Shown here piece by piece: positions 1-11,212 of a stretch of 64,000 nucleotides of DNA. Every line of letters starts with the position of its first letter. Position 1 is the first letter of the stretch. The stretch is from Climacteris rufus (lineage: Eukaryota; Chordata; Aves; Passeriformes; Climacteridae). The translations under genes were made by a program, and so were the position numbers. The notes under the pieces are model-generated. The model was not told the DNA's origin and made no database searches. It saw only the letters and a list, made by a program, of their open reading frames with translations. The stretch lies in the NCBI GenBank assembly GCA_013398175.1, contig VZRZ01004576.1, positions 1,487,718-1,551,717 on the forward strand. Direction: 5' to 3'.

Positions 1-470
1 GGTGACGGCGTGGAAGGGGCTCTGGCGGCGGCGGCGGGAGCGGCCCAGGGCCCCCGTCCCCGTTAGCTCGCCCGGGGCGGCCCCGCCAGCCTCATGTGCG
101 CCCGCCGCAGGCCCGAGGCGCAGCCGCCCCCAGCAGGCCTCCGCGGGGCTGCCTCTCTTCTCTGGTGGGGGGGTTGTTATTGGATTGGTTGGGGTTTTTT
201 CCTCTTTTTTGCTGCCTTTCAAGCGGGGGGGTTACAAGGCAAGACCCTCCGCACTGGGGCCCTGGCCCCGGCCCTTCTCCCACCTCGCCTACCCTATGGG
301 ACTGCCAAAATCCTCCCTCCTTGTCAGGGGAGGATTGGGCGGGATTGCTGAGTCCGGGAGGCTTTCTGGCCTTGAAGGACTTCTCTGCCTTACCCAGAGA
401 TATGGGGAATTCTAACAGTTATAGCTCTCTGCGGGGCGGGGACAATACATGCCTATGGAGCTGGTCGGTA
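1..470. promoter_or_regulatory. CpG island, probable HNRNPA2B1/CBX3 promoter region
   Basis: The sequence is very GC-rich with many CpGs up to about position 120 and stays GC-rich to about 450, then drops sharply to AT-rich intronic sequence. It lies just upstream of the CBX3 start codon at 1123. Two adjacent inverted CCAAT boxes (ATTGG at 179-183 and 184-188) are a plausible NF-Y site. In mammals HNRNPA2B1 and CBX3 are divergently transcribed from one methylation-free island, and the same arrangement is inferred here with HNRNPA2B1 left of the window. The noncoding first exon of CBX3 should lie in this block, but I could not fix its donor site. The open reading frames across it look like products of GC-rich composition, not genes. 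Confidence 0.72.
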
Positions 471-1095
471 TGAGAGATGACATGGAAAAGGGGATGGATT
501 GTGTTCAACATAATTTGCGTAGGTAAAATATGTAGTATGTACAGCTTAGCTGAGTTAATATTGCTCTAGGACCTTAACTCTTGCAAACTTGAGAATGAGA
601 AGTCAACGTTATAGTTGCATTAAGATAAATATTTGCTGTTTATAAGAATTTACTACCATGTAAGAATAATGGGTGATTCATTACACCACAGATATGTATC
701 TGTTCCCCATCAGATTTGCAGTTAATATACCTTAGGTATATCTCCAACTGCTAGAATCTGAACTCCTGTTCTGTTGGGTTTAAGGAAATAAGCATCCCTG
801 ATGGTCCTCCCCCTTTTCCCTAGAAACATGTCTATGCTTTTGAAGGCCTTGGGAAAAATCTTTTTTTCAACCCTGTATACCACCTTGTCAGTATTGTTTA
901 TCCTGGCTAGCCTAATGGTGCATTACTGGGTTACGCCAGACAAAGTAGTAACCTACTTTTTGTTCTGGATTTAATCCGTATAAGAAATGTTGTTTGCAAT
1001 GAATACATGGGGGTTGGAACAAGGACCATGCTTGTCTTGGGATGCCTTTCTTTGAGTAATGCAAACTTCCTTTTAATTGTCATGCATTTTTCTAG

Positions 1096-1146
1096 TAAAA
1101 GCTCTGCAAGTCTGCAATAAAAATGGCCTCCAATAAAACTACATTG
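1096..1146 (+). CDS. CBX3: CBX3 first coding exon with 5' UTR part (coding 1123-1146)
   Basis: A polypyrimidine tract ending in TCTAG at 1091-1095 gives the acceptor. 27 nt of 5' UTR follow, then ATG at 1123. Eight codons (MASNKTTL) end in phase 0 at the donor GTAAGT (1147). The human gene has the same short first coding exon. The exact 5' edge is inferred from the acceptor motif alone. Confidence 0.85.
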
Positions 1147-4100
1147 GTAAGTTCATGCACACCTAAAGTATATAAGGATTTACTCAACATATTTTTCTTC
1201 AAACTTATAACTTGGCATCTCCATTTAAAAGATACATCCACATCTCCCCTCCCCAGCATTATTCTGACCAAAATTTCAGATCCAGAAAGTAAGGCTACTA
1301 GAAAGGACATTGTCTTTGGCTTTAATAAATCTGCCATTTCTAAAGAGAAACTTGTTGGGAAAAAAGTGTGAAAGGATTCTGCACTATTTCATCTGTCCTA
1401 CAGTAGAAAACACTAAGGATTTTTTTAGCCTCCTTTCAACATACCATGTAATTCATCATACATACAAAAAATAAAATCTGAATCATGTAGTCATTTAGTT
1501 TCTCCCAGTGTATTTGGAGAAAACTAATTGCCTGACAAAAGGCAGTCTTTATAGATGTAAAGTAACATTATTGAGAAATGATGTGGCATAGTTAAGATGC
1601 CTTTTGAAATGATTTTTAACAAATAACAGTTTCTTTGAATTTCATAGGAGCAGAGATTATCAGATGTCAACCCCTCCTGGACCATTTTAATGATGCATTC
1701 ATGGATCTCAAGTCCTCTAAAGCTTTGCTTGACATTAAAATATGGACTCCTAAGGGCAGTTGGTTGCTGGTTACAATTCAACTAATGATGATACATAGTT
1801 TCATGAAAGATAGAATTGTGGAAGTATAATGTAGGCTATATCTGAGGTTGAGATGGGGAAGTAAGCAAAAAATACACGTGCACAATTCAAAATTCCATAG
1901 CAGAACAACTGTTTTATAGTGCACTCAAAAGGCCTGTTCTTAAATTTACAGAAATGATTGCTGGTTCACTGAGCTAGAAATATATTGAAAACTTGTATTA
2001 ACTCCTGGCTTAGAAGTGCAGTGGAGTGCTTCCTCTATGTTGTAGTGTTTTAACTGATTTCACCAAGGTGAATGTCTGAACTTTCTGTCAGTAATTGATT
2101 GTCCACTTATCCCTAATTTGAAGAAGAGAAGGCCTTAGCCAGCTTAGGGAGGGGGTGCCTCAGAGAGAGGAAAAAAATCTATGAATGCAGTATTTTTAAT
2201 CTTTTGATGTTGTTGAGTATTTTGCTGCACAGGTCAGGAAAATCAGTTATGGTTCCCATGGGAACCATAACTAATTCTGCTTGGTTATGTATTTGCATGC
2301 AAAACCTAAATGTGTTAAGGGAGAGGGTAGCTCTAGAGCTGTAACTCCGATTTTCATACCTCTTGTACGTTAAAATTCTACACCGGTGTCGCATCAGTGT
2401 TTGAACCTTGCCCCTCAAAGAAGGAGTGATGATCCACAGATCTGCATCTGTCATATGTGACTTCTGAATGCAGAAAGAGGAATGAGCCACAGATGCACCT
2501 CCCATGGTCAAATGCCCAAGTTACAGCTTACAACGTGCAACCCTAGAGAAGGGAGCCTCAGGGGCCAAGTGGACATTTAGTTTGCTTTAACTGCAGTCAG
2601 GTGTCACAATTCACTTGTGGGCTGAGATTTGCACGGGCACATATAATCTCAGAATGTACAGGGTTTTAACATGTTCAGTATTTCTGCAGGCTCTGCAATC
2701 AAGTATTATTTTAATAGGCTCAAGAGTTTGGAGAGCAGTGCTGATACATGAGACTTAATTAAATCTCTAATATTTAAAACAGAAAGGAGCATAGTCTTGA
2801 TTTTGTTATTTCTTACTGCACTTCAAGAAAAAAATACAGACTCCCATGACTTTAATTTTCTTCTGTGGAAGATATGTAAGATACTTCAGTCTTAGAAAGT
2901 AAAAAAAACAAATTGTTGCTTTGATACAGAAATCCAAAACATTGATCTTTAAGTGACAAGAATTAGTGAAGCCGAAAAGAGTACCAGAAAACAGTCTTCC
3001 ATTGAATCAAAGAATTTTAGTCCAACGGAGAATACAGATGGAGATGTTCCCCACTTGTAGCCTGCTTGCCTCATCACCAGTAATTATAATGTTATTACTA
3101 TGGTATAGTGAGTCTGTCTTCTTCTGTGTTGTTGTTTTTCCCTCTGCTGCTTTTATTGTTTATTTTCCTCATATCTACCCCTTTCTACCTCACACTCCCA
3201 TTTTTTGAAAGAAGCTGCCCTCATAGAAGCGTTGGACATCTTCATGTTGTATTTCCCTTCAATATCAGTCTTGCATTCTTTTTCCTGTGGAGGCAAAAAA
3301 AGCCAGTGTGCTTAAGTTTACACTTTTCAGACATGAATGCTGTGGTCAAAATACACCTGGAATATGCAGGCAGTTAAAAATCTAATTGGAAATACATGCT
3401 CTGTTCTCTCTTCTATGCATCCAGATCAAAACAATTGCCATTTGAGATATAATCATATACAGAAACTTGCTGTTTGAATGAGAAATTAGAAACTTTTTCT
3501 CCTCTTTGTTGTTTGTACCTACAGTTTATGGGTTGCTAACCAGAGTAAAGTATTTGGGGGAGGGAGGGAAAAATTAATTATGGAAAATAAGGAGTACAAA
3601 GACAGGGCTTTGGCAAGAGAATCATCTTCAAGTCTTCAGTTTACAAAAAGAAGACAGGTTTTTTTCTGTCTAACATGCATTTTTTTTTTACCTTTCACCA
3701 CATCAAGATAAAGTTCTACAAAGTCTAAAAGTTTGAAAATTTTAAAATTGCAGTATTTTCAAACTAACCCACATTAGAGAGGACTAGAGAATGGCCATCA
3801 AGCAAATAGAGGTGCTTTGCAATATTGGTTTGTCTGTTTTCTGTCCTATAGGAAGGCTTTAGTGAGGAATTAGTTCTGTCCAACTTGATTTAGGGTGCTG
3901 CATGACTATGTGTTTTAGGGGCTTAATATTTACTTTATGGCTGCCACTTAACAATTTTCTTATGAGGTGCAGTCCAAAATGGCAAGCAAACTGCTTTTGG
4001 TCTGCCAGTCCTCCAGAAATGTGATACAACATGATAGGCTTGTTCCAACCTTTTTGAGATTACAAACAAGGAAATTCTGAAATGTGTCCTTCTACTACTA

Positions 4101-7100
4101 TTTAATTGTGCCTTATTAAACTGGGAATGCCTTGAGGATGATGTGGATGTAATATTTGTTTTAAGAACTTAAAGAATATTACCTGAAGTATCAAATGTAA
4201 ACTTAAAACACTTAAGTTTTTTAAGTTAGCAAAATTCCATTTATGTGTTAAGTGCTGTACTTAAGTGTAGCAGTCTTAAACTTACACACCTTTGTGACAT
4301 TTCTTTGGAAGTCACATGGGTGTGTGGTTAAGAATGAGAAGGGACTGCAGTGATGGAATGCTCCTAGCATGTGTCCTGTTCAGTAGTTGCGGGTTATTGT
4401 TGAGTATGTTGCTTATTGTAGCAATACATCATAAACTTTGCTGCCATCAGTTTCTCCTTGTTTTTTTGGAAAAGGTAGTAACCACCTTTTTTTTCAGTAC
4501 CATCCCTTTTCTATTTTATGCATTTTCACAGTTCCCTTATTACTTTTCTTTACTTCTGCCTTGCCCTCTGCCTTTTCACAGGCATAGAGTTAACTTTTAG
4601 AAACTTCCTGATTTTTTTGAGCATGTAGCACTGAGAATTAAATTTTTAAGGAGTGTATAGTCACTAAGTATGTGGACAAAAAAATTTTCACCTTTTTAAA
4701 AACTGGTGTTGGGTATCTCATTAAGCTACTGAAAAAAACCCAAAACATTAACATGTCTTGCTCAGGTTACCTGACCACATGCACTAACGTAAAAGGAGTC
4801 TGAGCTTCTGGCTTTAGTCTTAATAAGCCGGTGAAGTGACTGTGTAAAGCAAAAAAACCAGAATAATGTCATTCTGAATTTCTTTTGTAGCACAAAATGG
4901 GAAAGAAACAGAATGGCAAAGGTAAAAAAGTTGAAGAGGCAGAGCCTGAAGAATTTGTTGTGGAGAAAGTGCTGGACAGACGTGTTGTAAATGGAAAGGT
5001 GGAATACTACTTGAAGTGGAAAGGATTTACAGAGTAAGGCATTACCTTTTTTTATTTCTTTTTCTGATAGAATGGTAAACACTAACCATTTATTTGAAGT
5101 AGCTCTGCAGAGAGGAGATTGGATCATGGGCATCCACTTTAAAGAACCTTGAGGGAAGGACATCCACAAATGCATAGTCAAGTGGGATGGTTAAGTATGA
5201 AAATAAAATAGAAGATAATGTAGCTCATTGTTTGTGCTATATAAAATATTTGAGGACTCTTACCAAGTCATTAGTGATTGTTTTTACTATTCAACTATAG
5301 CTTGTGTCCATATCTATCAAAGTATGATAGACTGACTGTTATCATATGTAGCAGAATGAATGTTACTTCAGAGTAAGAAATCATGCAGAGATTTAAGCTG
5401 CAGGAAGCTCTGAAGCAAGTAGTTTGCTTATTATTAATTTTCCTGAATTGTTCTCAAATTAGCTGAATTTGCCTGTGGAATGGTTGCCTTTATTAGGCAT
5501 ACTCAAAAGGAATTTGTGAGTGTCTTTCCCAGGACTTACGTATGTACGTGAAAACTTGACAGTGGACTAAAAAGTTGATTGTTTCAGAAGGAATGCAGTT
5601 GTGCCTCCTTCCATCTGCCAGTGACACTCTGTGCAGCCTGCTTTACCACCTGAAAGAAGGTGATGCACCTACAATTTGTGCTTATGCAGTGATGTTATTG
5701 TTGCATACCTCCCAAAGTGATTGCATTGCAACATGGTGCACCCTGGCACCTGAAAAGTGTGTAGTGATAGGTGCATAAACACAAGCACAATGTCTTTGGT
5801 ATTTGAGGGTCTGATTTGAACTTGTAATAATATGGTAATGGCAAAGAATTTGTACCTATCCTGGTGGTGCAGTAGTGCTGTGGCAATATTTGTGTGTGAG
5901 TTGTTGTAGGGAACGTTCATGGCCTTCTTAATATTTTAATTAACAAAATGCATACTCACTGACACACACACAGTGCCCTGCTCTGCCCACCTTTGTTCCC
6001 TCCTGCAGTCAAATGAAGGAAGAAGAGAGTTCTAGGTATAGTTGTGTTCTGTGCTCAGGGACAACTTCAGAGTATTCCTCATATCAGAAAGCTTAAATAT
6101 ATGTACACACATATATATGTACACTTAGGCTGTTTGTAATGACTGTTGTGTACACTCTGTTCTCTGGAAGTCTTAGTGCTCATATATGTAGTTTGCATGG
6201 ACAGTCGTTAGAGGAACCAGGGAGTGGAACTGTTCAAATGGACAGGTAAGTTTTGTATGGGTGCACATTGCTTGTTTTAACCTCACTGAGAACATAGGTG
6301 TTAATAGAGCTGCTTTTTGTGTTGTCTTCAGTTTAAGAACGTTTTTCAATACTAATAGAGCATCCTTCTTTCAGTCATCAAATGCAGTACATGAAGGCTA
6401 CTAAAGATGGCAAGATAAACATTTTTAGGGTTTAACAAACCTACTTTATATAGTGAGGCAAAAATTAACTTGCTTAAATTAAGGGGAGCCATAGGGCTTG
6501 TTTTACATTTTTCTTTTTTTCCTAGTTTTACATAAATGTGTGTATGTTTCAGTGCCGACAACACATGGGAACCTGAAGAGAACTTAGATTGTCCAGAGCT
6601 AATTGAAGCTTTTCTGAACTCTCAGAAAGCTGGTAAAGAAAAAACAGACGGTGCCAAAAGAAAATCTTTGTCAGATAGTGAATCTGATGATAGTAAATCA
6701 AAGAAAAAGCGTGATTCTGTAAGTATATGTTCATGTGTTAAGCTTTTGTTTCCCTGTATCTCCTCCCTACCTCTCCATCCCCCAAAAAATTATATTGTAA
6801 TTTTGAGAGTGAGACTGAGCACTGATTTAAAACTGTAAAAACTGCATAGCATCTGGATCTGTGGTTTGAAAAGGCTCTACATTCATTGTATACATTCAAT
6901 GTATGCATTTGTTGTGGTTAATGAAACTGTCCAAATGATGGGTGAAGGATGATTCACTGACACGACGGTTAAGAGTTCTTGCATTGTCCCATAATGCTTA
7001 CTGAATAATTGAAAATAAGACTGGTTAAGAGTTATTAATTAATGGTATGAAGTGATCAGCTTATTTTAGAACGAAAGATCCATGAATGGAACAAAGATGA

Positions 7101-9868
7101 ATTTCTGGTTTGGCTTTCATATTTAGTGTATGATTTTGAATAGGTGAGTGACAAGATGCCAAAATGTGAAGATCAGTCAGTGATTAGGTTAGGACCAGAC
7201 GTGATGGTGGAGAAGGAGTATAAAGGGTGAGTGAAGAAAGCCCACCTTTCCTGAGAGGTCTGGATTTCTCCTTCAATTTAAGTGGGTGAACAACTTGACA
7301 CATTTAGTGCTGATCAGTATAAAATAATGCACATGTAGTAATGTGTTCAGTAGTTCACATTTTCCTCTGTAAACTTTCAGACTAGCAGTTTGAAACTGCT
7401 GACATTGCCAACCATTTTCATGTAATGAAGACAGCAGTTGGACTTGTGGTTACTGTCAAAAAGGTTGGAAGGCATGAGAAAGAATAGTTAATGAATAATA
7501 CAAAGAGTATTTTGCTTTCTCTATAGAGTCAGTTGTGTGGCTTCATCTGGTACAATAGTGGCCACTGTCTCTAAAAGGATATTGTGAACCTATAAAGGAG
7601 CTAATACAGGAAATAGTTGTGATATTTTTTGTCACCAGTGTGATCTGTGAGCCAGGAAGAGTTGAGCTGTTCCCCAGGGGTGCAGTTTAATTGTTGATAC
7701 AGGCAACCCAAGCCTGTTTTTTTGCAGAAAAGGATGTGTTTTTTCCACTTCCAGGCATGTGTTTTTGCTTTGCTGCTTTTGTTGTTTTTACTGATCATGC
7801 TTGTTTGTTAATCTACTATAATGATTTTAGATCCTTTATTTCAACCATTGAGTTTTCAGAAATAAATGCTGGAAACATGGATGTAAAATCTTTTATTATT
7901 ACCCTCCCTTTAAATGGAGGCCTGAAGATTGGTCATGAGAAAATCAATGTCATGGTCAGACAGTAATACGTAATTATAGATTCTGTGGGGTTTTAAGGCT
8001 ATATTTTTTTGTTCTGATACACAACACATATATGTATGTACAAAATTTTGTGCATCTAGTACCAAAATAGAACTTTGTCTTAAACTAGATAACCATCTTC
8101 TAACTTAATTGATAGGTTGATAAACCAAGAGGGTTTGCAAGGGGTCTTGATCCTGAGCGGATAATTGGGGCTACGGATAGCAGTGGAGAGCTTATGTTCC
8201 TCATGAAATGGTAAGTCTTGCATGCACAGTTCTTGTCCATGTTAAGGGAGGGCAGGCAGCTGCACTTAGGTTAAAGAGACAACTTCATTTCAGGAGTAAG
8301 ACAGAGAAAGCTGGTGGTCTCTTTATTAACCTTGTATTCTTAGAAAAACAAGTCTCCTGTATGCAATTAGTATTTAATCCCTCTTCCTTCAAAACCCAAA
8401 ACATCTTTTGTTTCTGTTGGTTCAGTTTTACAGAAGTAGAAATTTTAAAGGGAATTTCTGATAAAATAGGGGGAAACTAGCATTTGTATGGAATAACTGG
8501 ATCTTGGTAATGCTCTTGCTGGAGAGAATGACAGGCAGAAATGCAACTTTACGTGTTTCCATAAGTGGAAGCCAGCTGCTGGATAGCCAGCCATTTAACC
8601 AACCATAGTGCCACCTGTTCTGCATACAGCAAAGTGGAATTGGAAGCAACTAGTGGAGAAAGCAGAGGTGGAGATGGAGAATAAACAATATGCAGAGGCT
8701 TGTCATTATGGGCTAATAAGAGGGAAAAGTGATGTGGGGAGTTTGTGTTTTTGGGATGGTAGGTGGGGACCAGCTACATTAGCTACAGTATTGGGAGAAG
8801 GATTTCTTGCCTTGTGAACAAATGGGATAAAATTAGTGCTGCTTCCCAGGGTTGAGAAATCAAGAGGTTTCTTGAAGTGATGGGATAACGAGGAGGATAG
8901 CTTTCCACAGCCTTTGAGAAGGGCATGATTTTCTGAATGGAGTCAAACTGCCTGATCTCCAGAGACATGATTTGTCTTGGGATGTGCCCAGACTGCTGAA
9001 GATGAGTGCTCTGGGATATTGTCTCCTTCTACCTTTTCAAATTCTCTATAAATTTTATGTGAAACTTAGAAAAGTTGCAAAACAAAGACCTTGAGTGTTT
9101 GGATTTCTATAGCGATAATTGGCAAAACCAAACATAGAGGACTTTTGTTTGTTTAGTTCAGCTGCAGTTGATGAGTATTTCATAATGGGTCACAGGTAAC
9201 AGACTTAGATACAAGTATGTATGCACAAAGCAGACTTACAAAGGCAGCATATACTTTAAAATGGAATCTGAAGCATGTCAGACTGGTGAGTTTGGTTTGT
9301 TACCCCAAAACAGCATCAAGAATAACAAAATGAAATACAGGAAGTTATTTGCATAAACAGTAAATATAATTTGCATGTAAGTACCACTTCTTAAGACTGT
9401 TGATTTTTAAATCTTGCTTTCAAGTTTTGATTAGTCTTTAAAAGACAAAATTAACCAAGCTTTACTTCTTTCATTACATATTGCAGTATGTAACCTTATA
9501 ACTGGTTCCCTTTGAATAGCATTTTCCTTTCAAACAGAAAAAAATGTGGGAAGGGGAGAAAGATGGAGCTGTGAAACCTTGTCATTACCATTAGCATGGA
9601 GATCCTTGGTAACTTTAGTGAAAGGTATACTGGAAACTGATTTCTGACATTCTTTTCAGAACTTAGGACTTACCGAGAGCTACTAAATGTTTTGAAATAA
9701 TGATTATGCATTTTCTTAAATCCCACTCTCTTCTACATCAGGAAAGACTCTGATGAGGCAGATCTGGTGCTGGCCAAAGAAGCGAACGTGAAGTGTCCTC
9801 AGATCGTAATTGCTTTTTATGAAGAGCGGCTAACTTGGCATTCATGCCCAGAAGATGAAGCACAATAA
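1123..9868 (+). CDS. CBX3: CBX3, chromobox protein homolog 3 (HP1-gamma), complete, five coding exons
   Basis: Heterochromatin protein 1 gamma, a nuclear reader of methylated H3K9 that dimerises and recruits partners to heterochromatin and active gene bodies. Coding exons are 1123-1146, 4891-5033, 6553-6718, 8116-8210 and 9742-9868; joined they make 555 nt, 184 residues plus TAA. Every intron is GT-AG and the frame is continuous across all junctions. The protein starts MASNKTTLHKMGKKQNGK. The chromodomain spans about residues 29-79 (EEFVVEKVLDRRVVNGK, YYLKWKGF, TWEPEENLD), with the aromatic cage F30, W51 and F54 all present. A basic, serine-rich hinge (KRKSLSDSESDDSKSKKKR) follows, then the chromoshadow domain from about residue 120 (RGFARGLDPERIIGATD) to the end (RLTWHSCPEDEAQ). 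The human protein has 183 residues; the extra one is a Thr in the hinge (KEKTDGAKRK). The start has A at -3 and G at +4, a good Kozak context. Identification is very secure. Confidence 0.98.
1147..4890 (+). other. CBX3 intron between coding exons 1 and 2
   Basis: AT-rich intron of about 3.7 kb with GT-AG ends. No coding frame, RNA gene or recognisable mobile element was seen. It contains one 28-bp perfect palindrome at 2245-2272, listed separately. Confidence 0.85.
2245..2272. repeat. 28-bp perfect palindrome
   Basis: AGTTATGGTTCCCA at 2245-2258 is followed with no spacer by its exact reverse complement at 2259-2272. The centre is CCATGG. It lies inside a CBX3 intron with no repeat element recognised around it. 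Confidence 0.9.
4891..5033 (+). CDS. CBX3: CBX3 coding exon 2: N-terminal tail and first part of the chromodomain
   Basis: The acceptor TTTTGTAG ends at 4890 and the donor GTAAGG starts at 5034. It encodes HKMGKKQNGKGKKVEEAEPE and then the chromodomain through KWKGFT. It ends in phase 2: the codon split by the intron is GA|T (Asp). Cage residues F30, W51 and F54 are all in this exon. Confidence 0.97.
5034..6552 (+). other. CBX3 intron between coding exons 2 and 3
   Basis: 1.5-kb GT-AG intron. No genes were seen. A small alternating TATG/ACAC stretch occurs near 6095-6125. The remainder is unremarkable AT-rich sequence. Confidence 0.8.
6553..6718 (+). CDS. CBX3: CBX3 coding exon 3: end of the chromodomain and hinge
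   Basis: The acceptor TTTCAG ends at 6552 and the donor GTAAGT starts at 6719. It completes the split Asp and then encodes ADNTWEPEENLDCPELIEAF, the acidic/basic hinge with the serine cluster SLSDSESDDS, and KKKRDS. The hinge carries the nuclear localisation and phosphorylation region of HP1-gamma. It ends in phase 0. Confidence 0.97.
6719..8115 (+). other. CBX3 intron between coding exons 3 and 4
   Basis: 1.4-kb GT-AG intron. A short open stretch at 7144-7226 is bordered by AG and GTGAGT but is not divisible by three and resembles no known CBX3 exon. Nothing else was recognised. Confidence 0.8.
8116..8210 (+). CDS. CBX3: CBX3 coding exon 4: start of the chromoshadow domain
   Basis: The acceptor GATAG ends at 8115 and the donor GTAAGTC starts at 8211. 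It encodes VDKPRGFARGLDPERIIGAT and then DSSGELMFLMK, with a split Trp codon (TG|G). The first residues read VDKPRG where human has AADKPRG after the Arg-Asp, a small lineage difference at the exon junction. Confidence 0.97.
8211..9741 (+). other. CBX3 intron between coding exons 4 and 5
   Basis: 1.5-kb GT-AG intron with no recognisable gene or mobile element. Confidence 0.8.
9742..9868 (+). CDS. CBX3: CBX3 last coding exon: end of the chromoshadow domain and stop
   Basis: The acceptor ACATCAG ends at 9741. It completes Trp and encodes KDSDEADLVLAKEANVKCPQ, then IVIAFYEERLTWHSCPEDEAQ up to TAA at 9866-9868. It contains the C-terminal helix region that forms the chromoshadow dimer and the PxVxL-binding surface. 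The only clear difference from human is Val for Met in EANVKC. Confidence 0.98.
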
Positions 9869-10006
9869 TTGTTTGCATTGCTTTTTTTATATATAAGAAT
9901 ATTAAAACCCGAAATTTGATTTATTAGCAATGTGAGAAGCATACATTCTAACAAGTTTCAAATTTGATATTTTTTGAAGTAGTATGTTTTGCATCAACAG
10001 CAAGTA

Positions 10007-10012
10007 AATAAA
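10007..10012 (+). promoter_or_regulatory. Proximal polyadenylation signal of CBX3
   Basis: Exact AATAAA, 139 nt after the stop codon, followed by T-rich sequence. It would give a very short 3' UTR that lacks the 10.25 kb hairpin. Confidence 0.55.
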
Positions 10013-10252
10013 AGCTTTCTGCAACTTGTTTCGTTTATCACAAGAGAGCATTTGATACTACTACTTCCTCCATATTAGGTAAAAGCTTTTATAAAACATT
10101 GACAAACTTCCATAGTTATTACAGAATCATAATGAATGTCTAAACAAACTCACAGATGTTTTGTAGTCTTCTATACTATTGATGTGCATGTATCTTCTTT
10201 ACCCAAACCTAGCCCTTTAAACCCATAGGGTCATTCTTTTTAGTATTTGGGG

Positions 10253-10279
10253 TCACTTGGTCTTAAAAAGACCAGGTGA
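10253..10279 (+). other. 12-bp hairpin in the CBX3 3' UTR
   Basis: The left arm TCACTTGGTCTT (10253-10264) pairs with AAGACCAGGTGA (10268-10279) through 12 base pairs, one of them a G-U wobble in RNA, closing a three-A loop. It sits about 80 nt upstream of the distal AATAAA and would be absent from the short 3' UTR form. Confidence 0.7.
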
Positions 10280-10357
10280 AAACTAACTTTGTAGTAATTT
10301 GAATGTTATCAGACTGTATATTGTTTACTTTATTGTAAATACTGGTGAACAGTGGTC

Positions 10358-10363
10358 AATAAA
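10358..10363 (+). promoter_or_regulatory. Distal polyadenylation signal of CBX3
   Basis: Exact AATAAA in a TA-rich stretch, followed within about 40 nt by a GT/T-rich downstream element. This is the best candidate for the main cleavage site. Confidence 0.6.
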
Positions 10364-10385
10364 ATAGTTTTATATTCTTCCTTTA

Positions 10386-11212
10386 TACTGATAGGCTGTG
10401 ACTCTTTTGAAGCGGTATATTTCTCAACTTTTGATATGTTAAACTCAATTTGTAATATATTTAACTGCAAGTTGTTTTTTTGGGGGGTAGGTTGATTATT
10501 ATTACCCCACTGCTACTCTAATCCCAATACCTGACAAGTACCAGGCTTTGATTATTAGTTGAGGTTTTTTGTGAATACTGCCTGAGACATAGTGGGTTTT
10601 TTTCAGTCAGGAAGGGCCTGTAAAATGAATGTGCTTTGGGTACTCACATAAGTCACAGATAGCAACCACACAGCTTAGGTATAGCAGTTGGTCACAAGGC
10701 CAAGTGGCCTCTGCAGGCATACTAGGAAATATTTGACATGTGTTGACAGTATTAGTCTTTGCTTTAATTTCAGGTCTTAATAAGAGGCTAGAGTGTACTT
10801 AGGGCTGGTTCAGATGAAATTATTCTTCAGGCCATCACCTGAAGAATACTTACATAGCTCAGCCTTTAAAGTGGAGTATTTAAATGAAGATACTTAAGTC
10901 ATATACTTGGAATGAAAGACTTTGTTTCGATTTCAGATTGAATTTTTAAATTAGTCTTACAATCAGCTGCTTGCAGAATGCCTTCAGAAGGGCAGAAGTA
11001 AAGAGTGGGGAACTCAGGAGGAGGAAAGTTGCCATTCATCTTTTCACTTGCTTTTGTCTACACACCTTTTATTTGTGTTTTGACTATCATAGTAGAGTTT
11101 GCCTTAAGCTGTGCCTCTATATGTCAACGGCCAAAATTGTTTCAGAATTATCCTTAATTTAGAGTTCTGACTAAAAAAATAAAATCCAGTAATACGTTGT
11201 CAGTGTTAGTAG
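10386..11212. other. Intergenic sequence downstream of CBX3
   Basis: No gene was seen. An inverted repeat with 11-bp arms occurs at 10821-10831 and 10838-10848 (TATTCTTCAGG and its complement, 6-nt loop CCATCA). Confidence 0.7.
10821..10848. repeat. 11-bp inverted repeat (hairpin)
   Basis: TATTCTTCAGG and its exact reverse complement are separated by CCATCA. No further terminal-repeat structure was seen, so a transposon origin is not supported. Confidence 0.75.

Larger units (their letters stand above)
9869..10385 (+). other. CBX3: CBX3 3' UTR
   Basis: AT-rich sequence follows the stop codon. Canonical AATAAA signals lie at 10007-10012 and 10358-10363; the second is followed by a T- and GT-rich stretch (about 10365-10400) suited to cleavage. 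Two transcript lengths are therefore likely. Further AATAAA motifs at 12516-12521 and 12781-12786 could serve a much longer form, but a CR1 insertion at 11.2 kb lies between, so this is only a possibility. Confidence 0.75.

Noticed and set aside
2..415. 137-codon frame at the left edge
   Set aside because: It lies in the CpG island, has low-complexity Pro/Arg/Ala-rich composition, and matches no known protein. It is best read as promoter and 5' UTR.
7144..7226. Possible extra CBX3 exon between AG and GTGAGT, in frame with the preceding exon
   Set aside because: 83 nt would shift the frame of the chromoshadow domain, the polypyrimidine tract is weak, and no such exon is known in the well-conserved gene.
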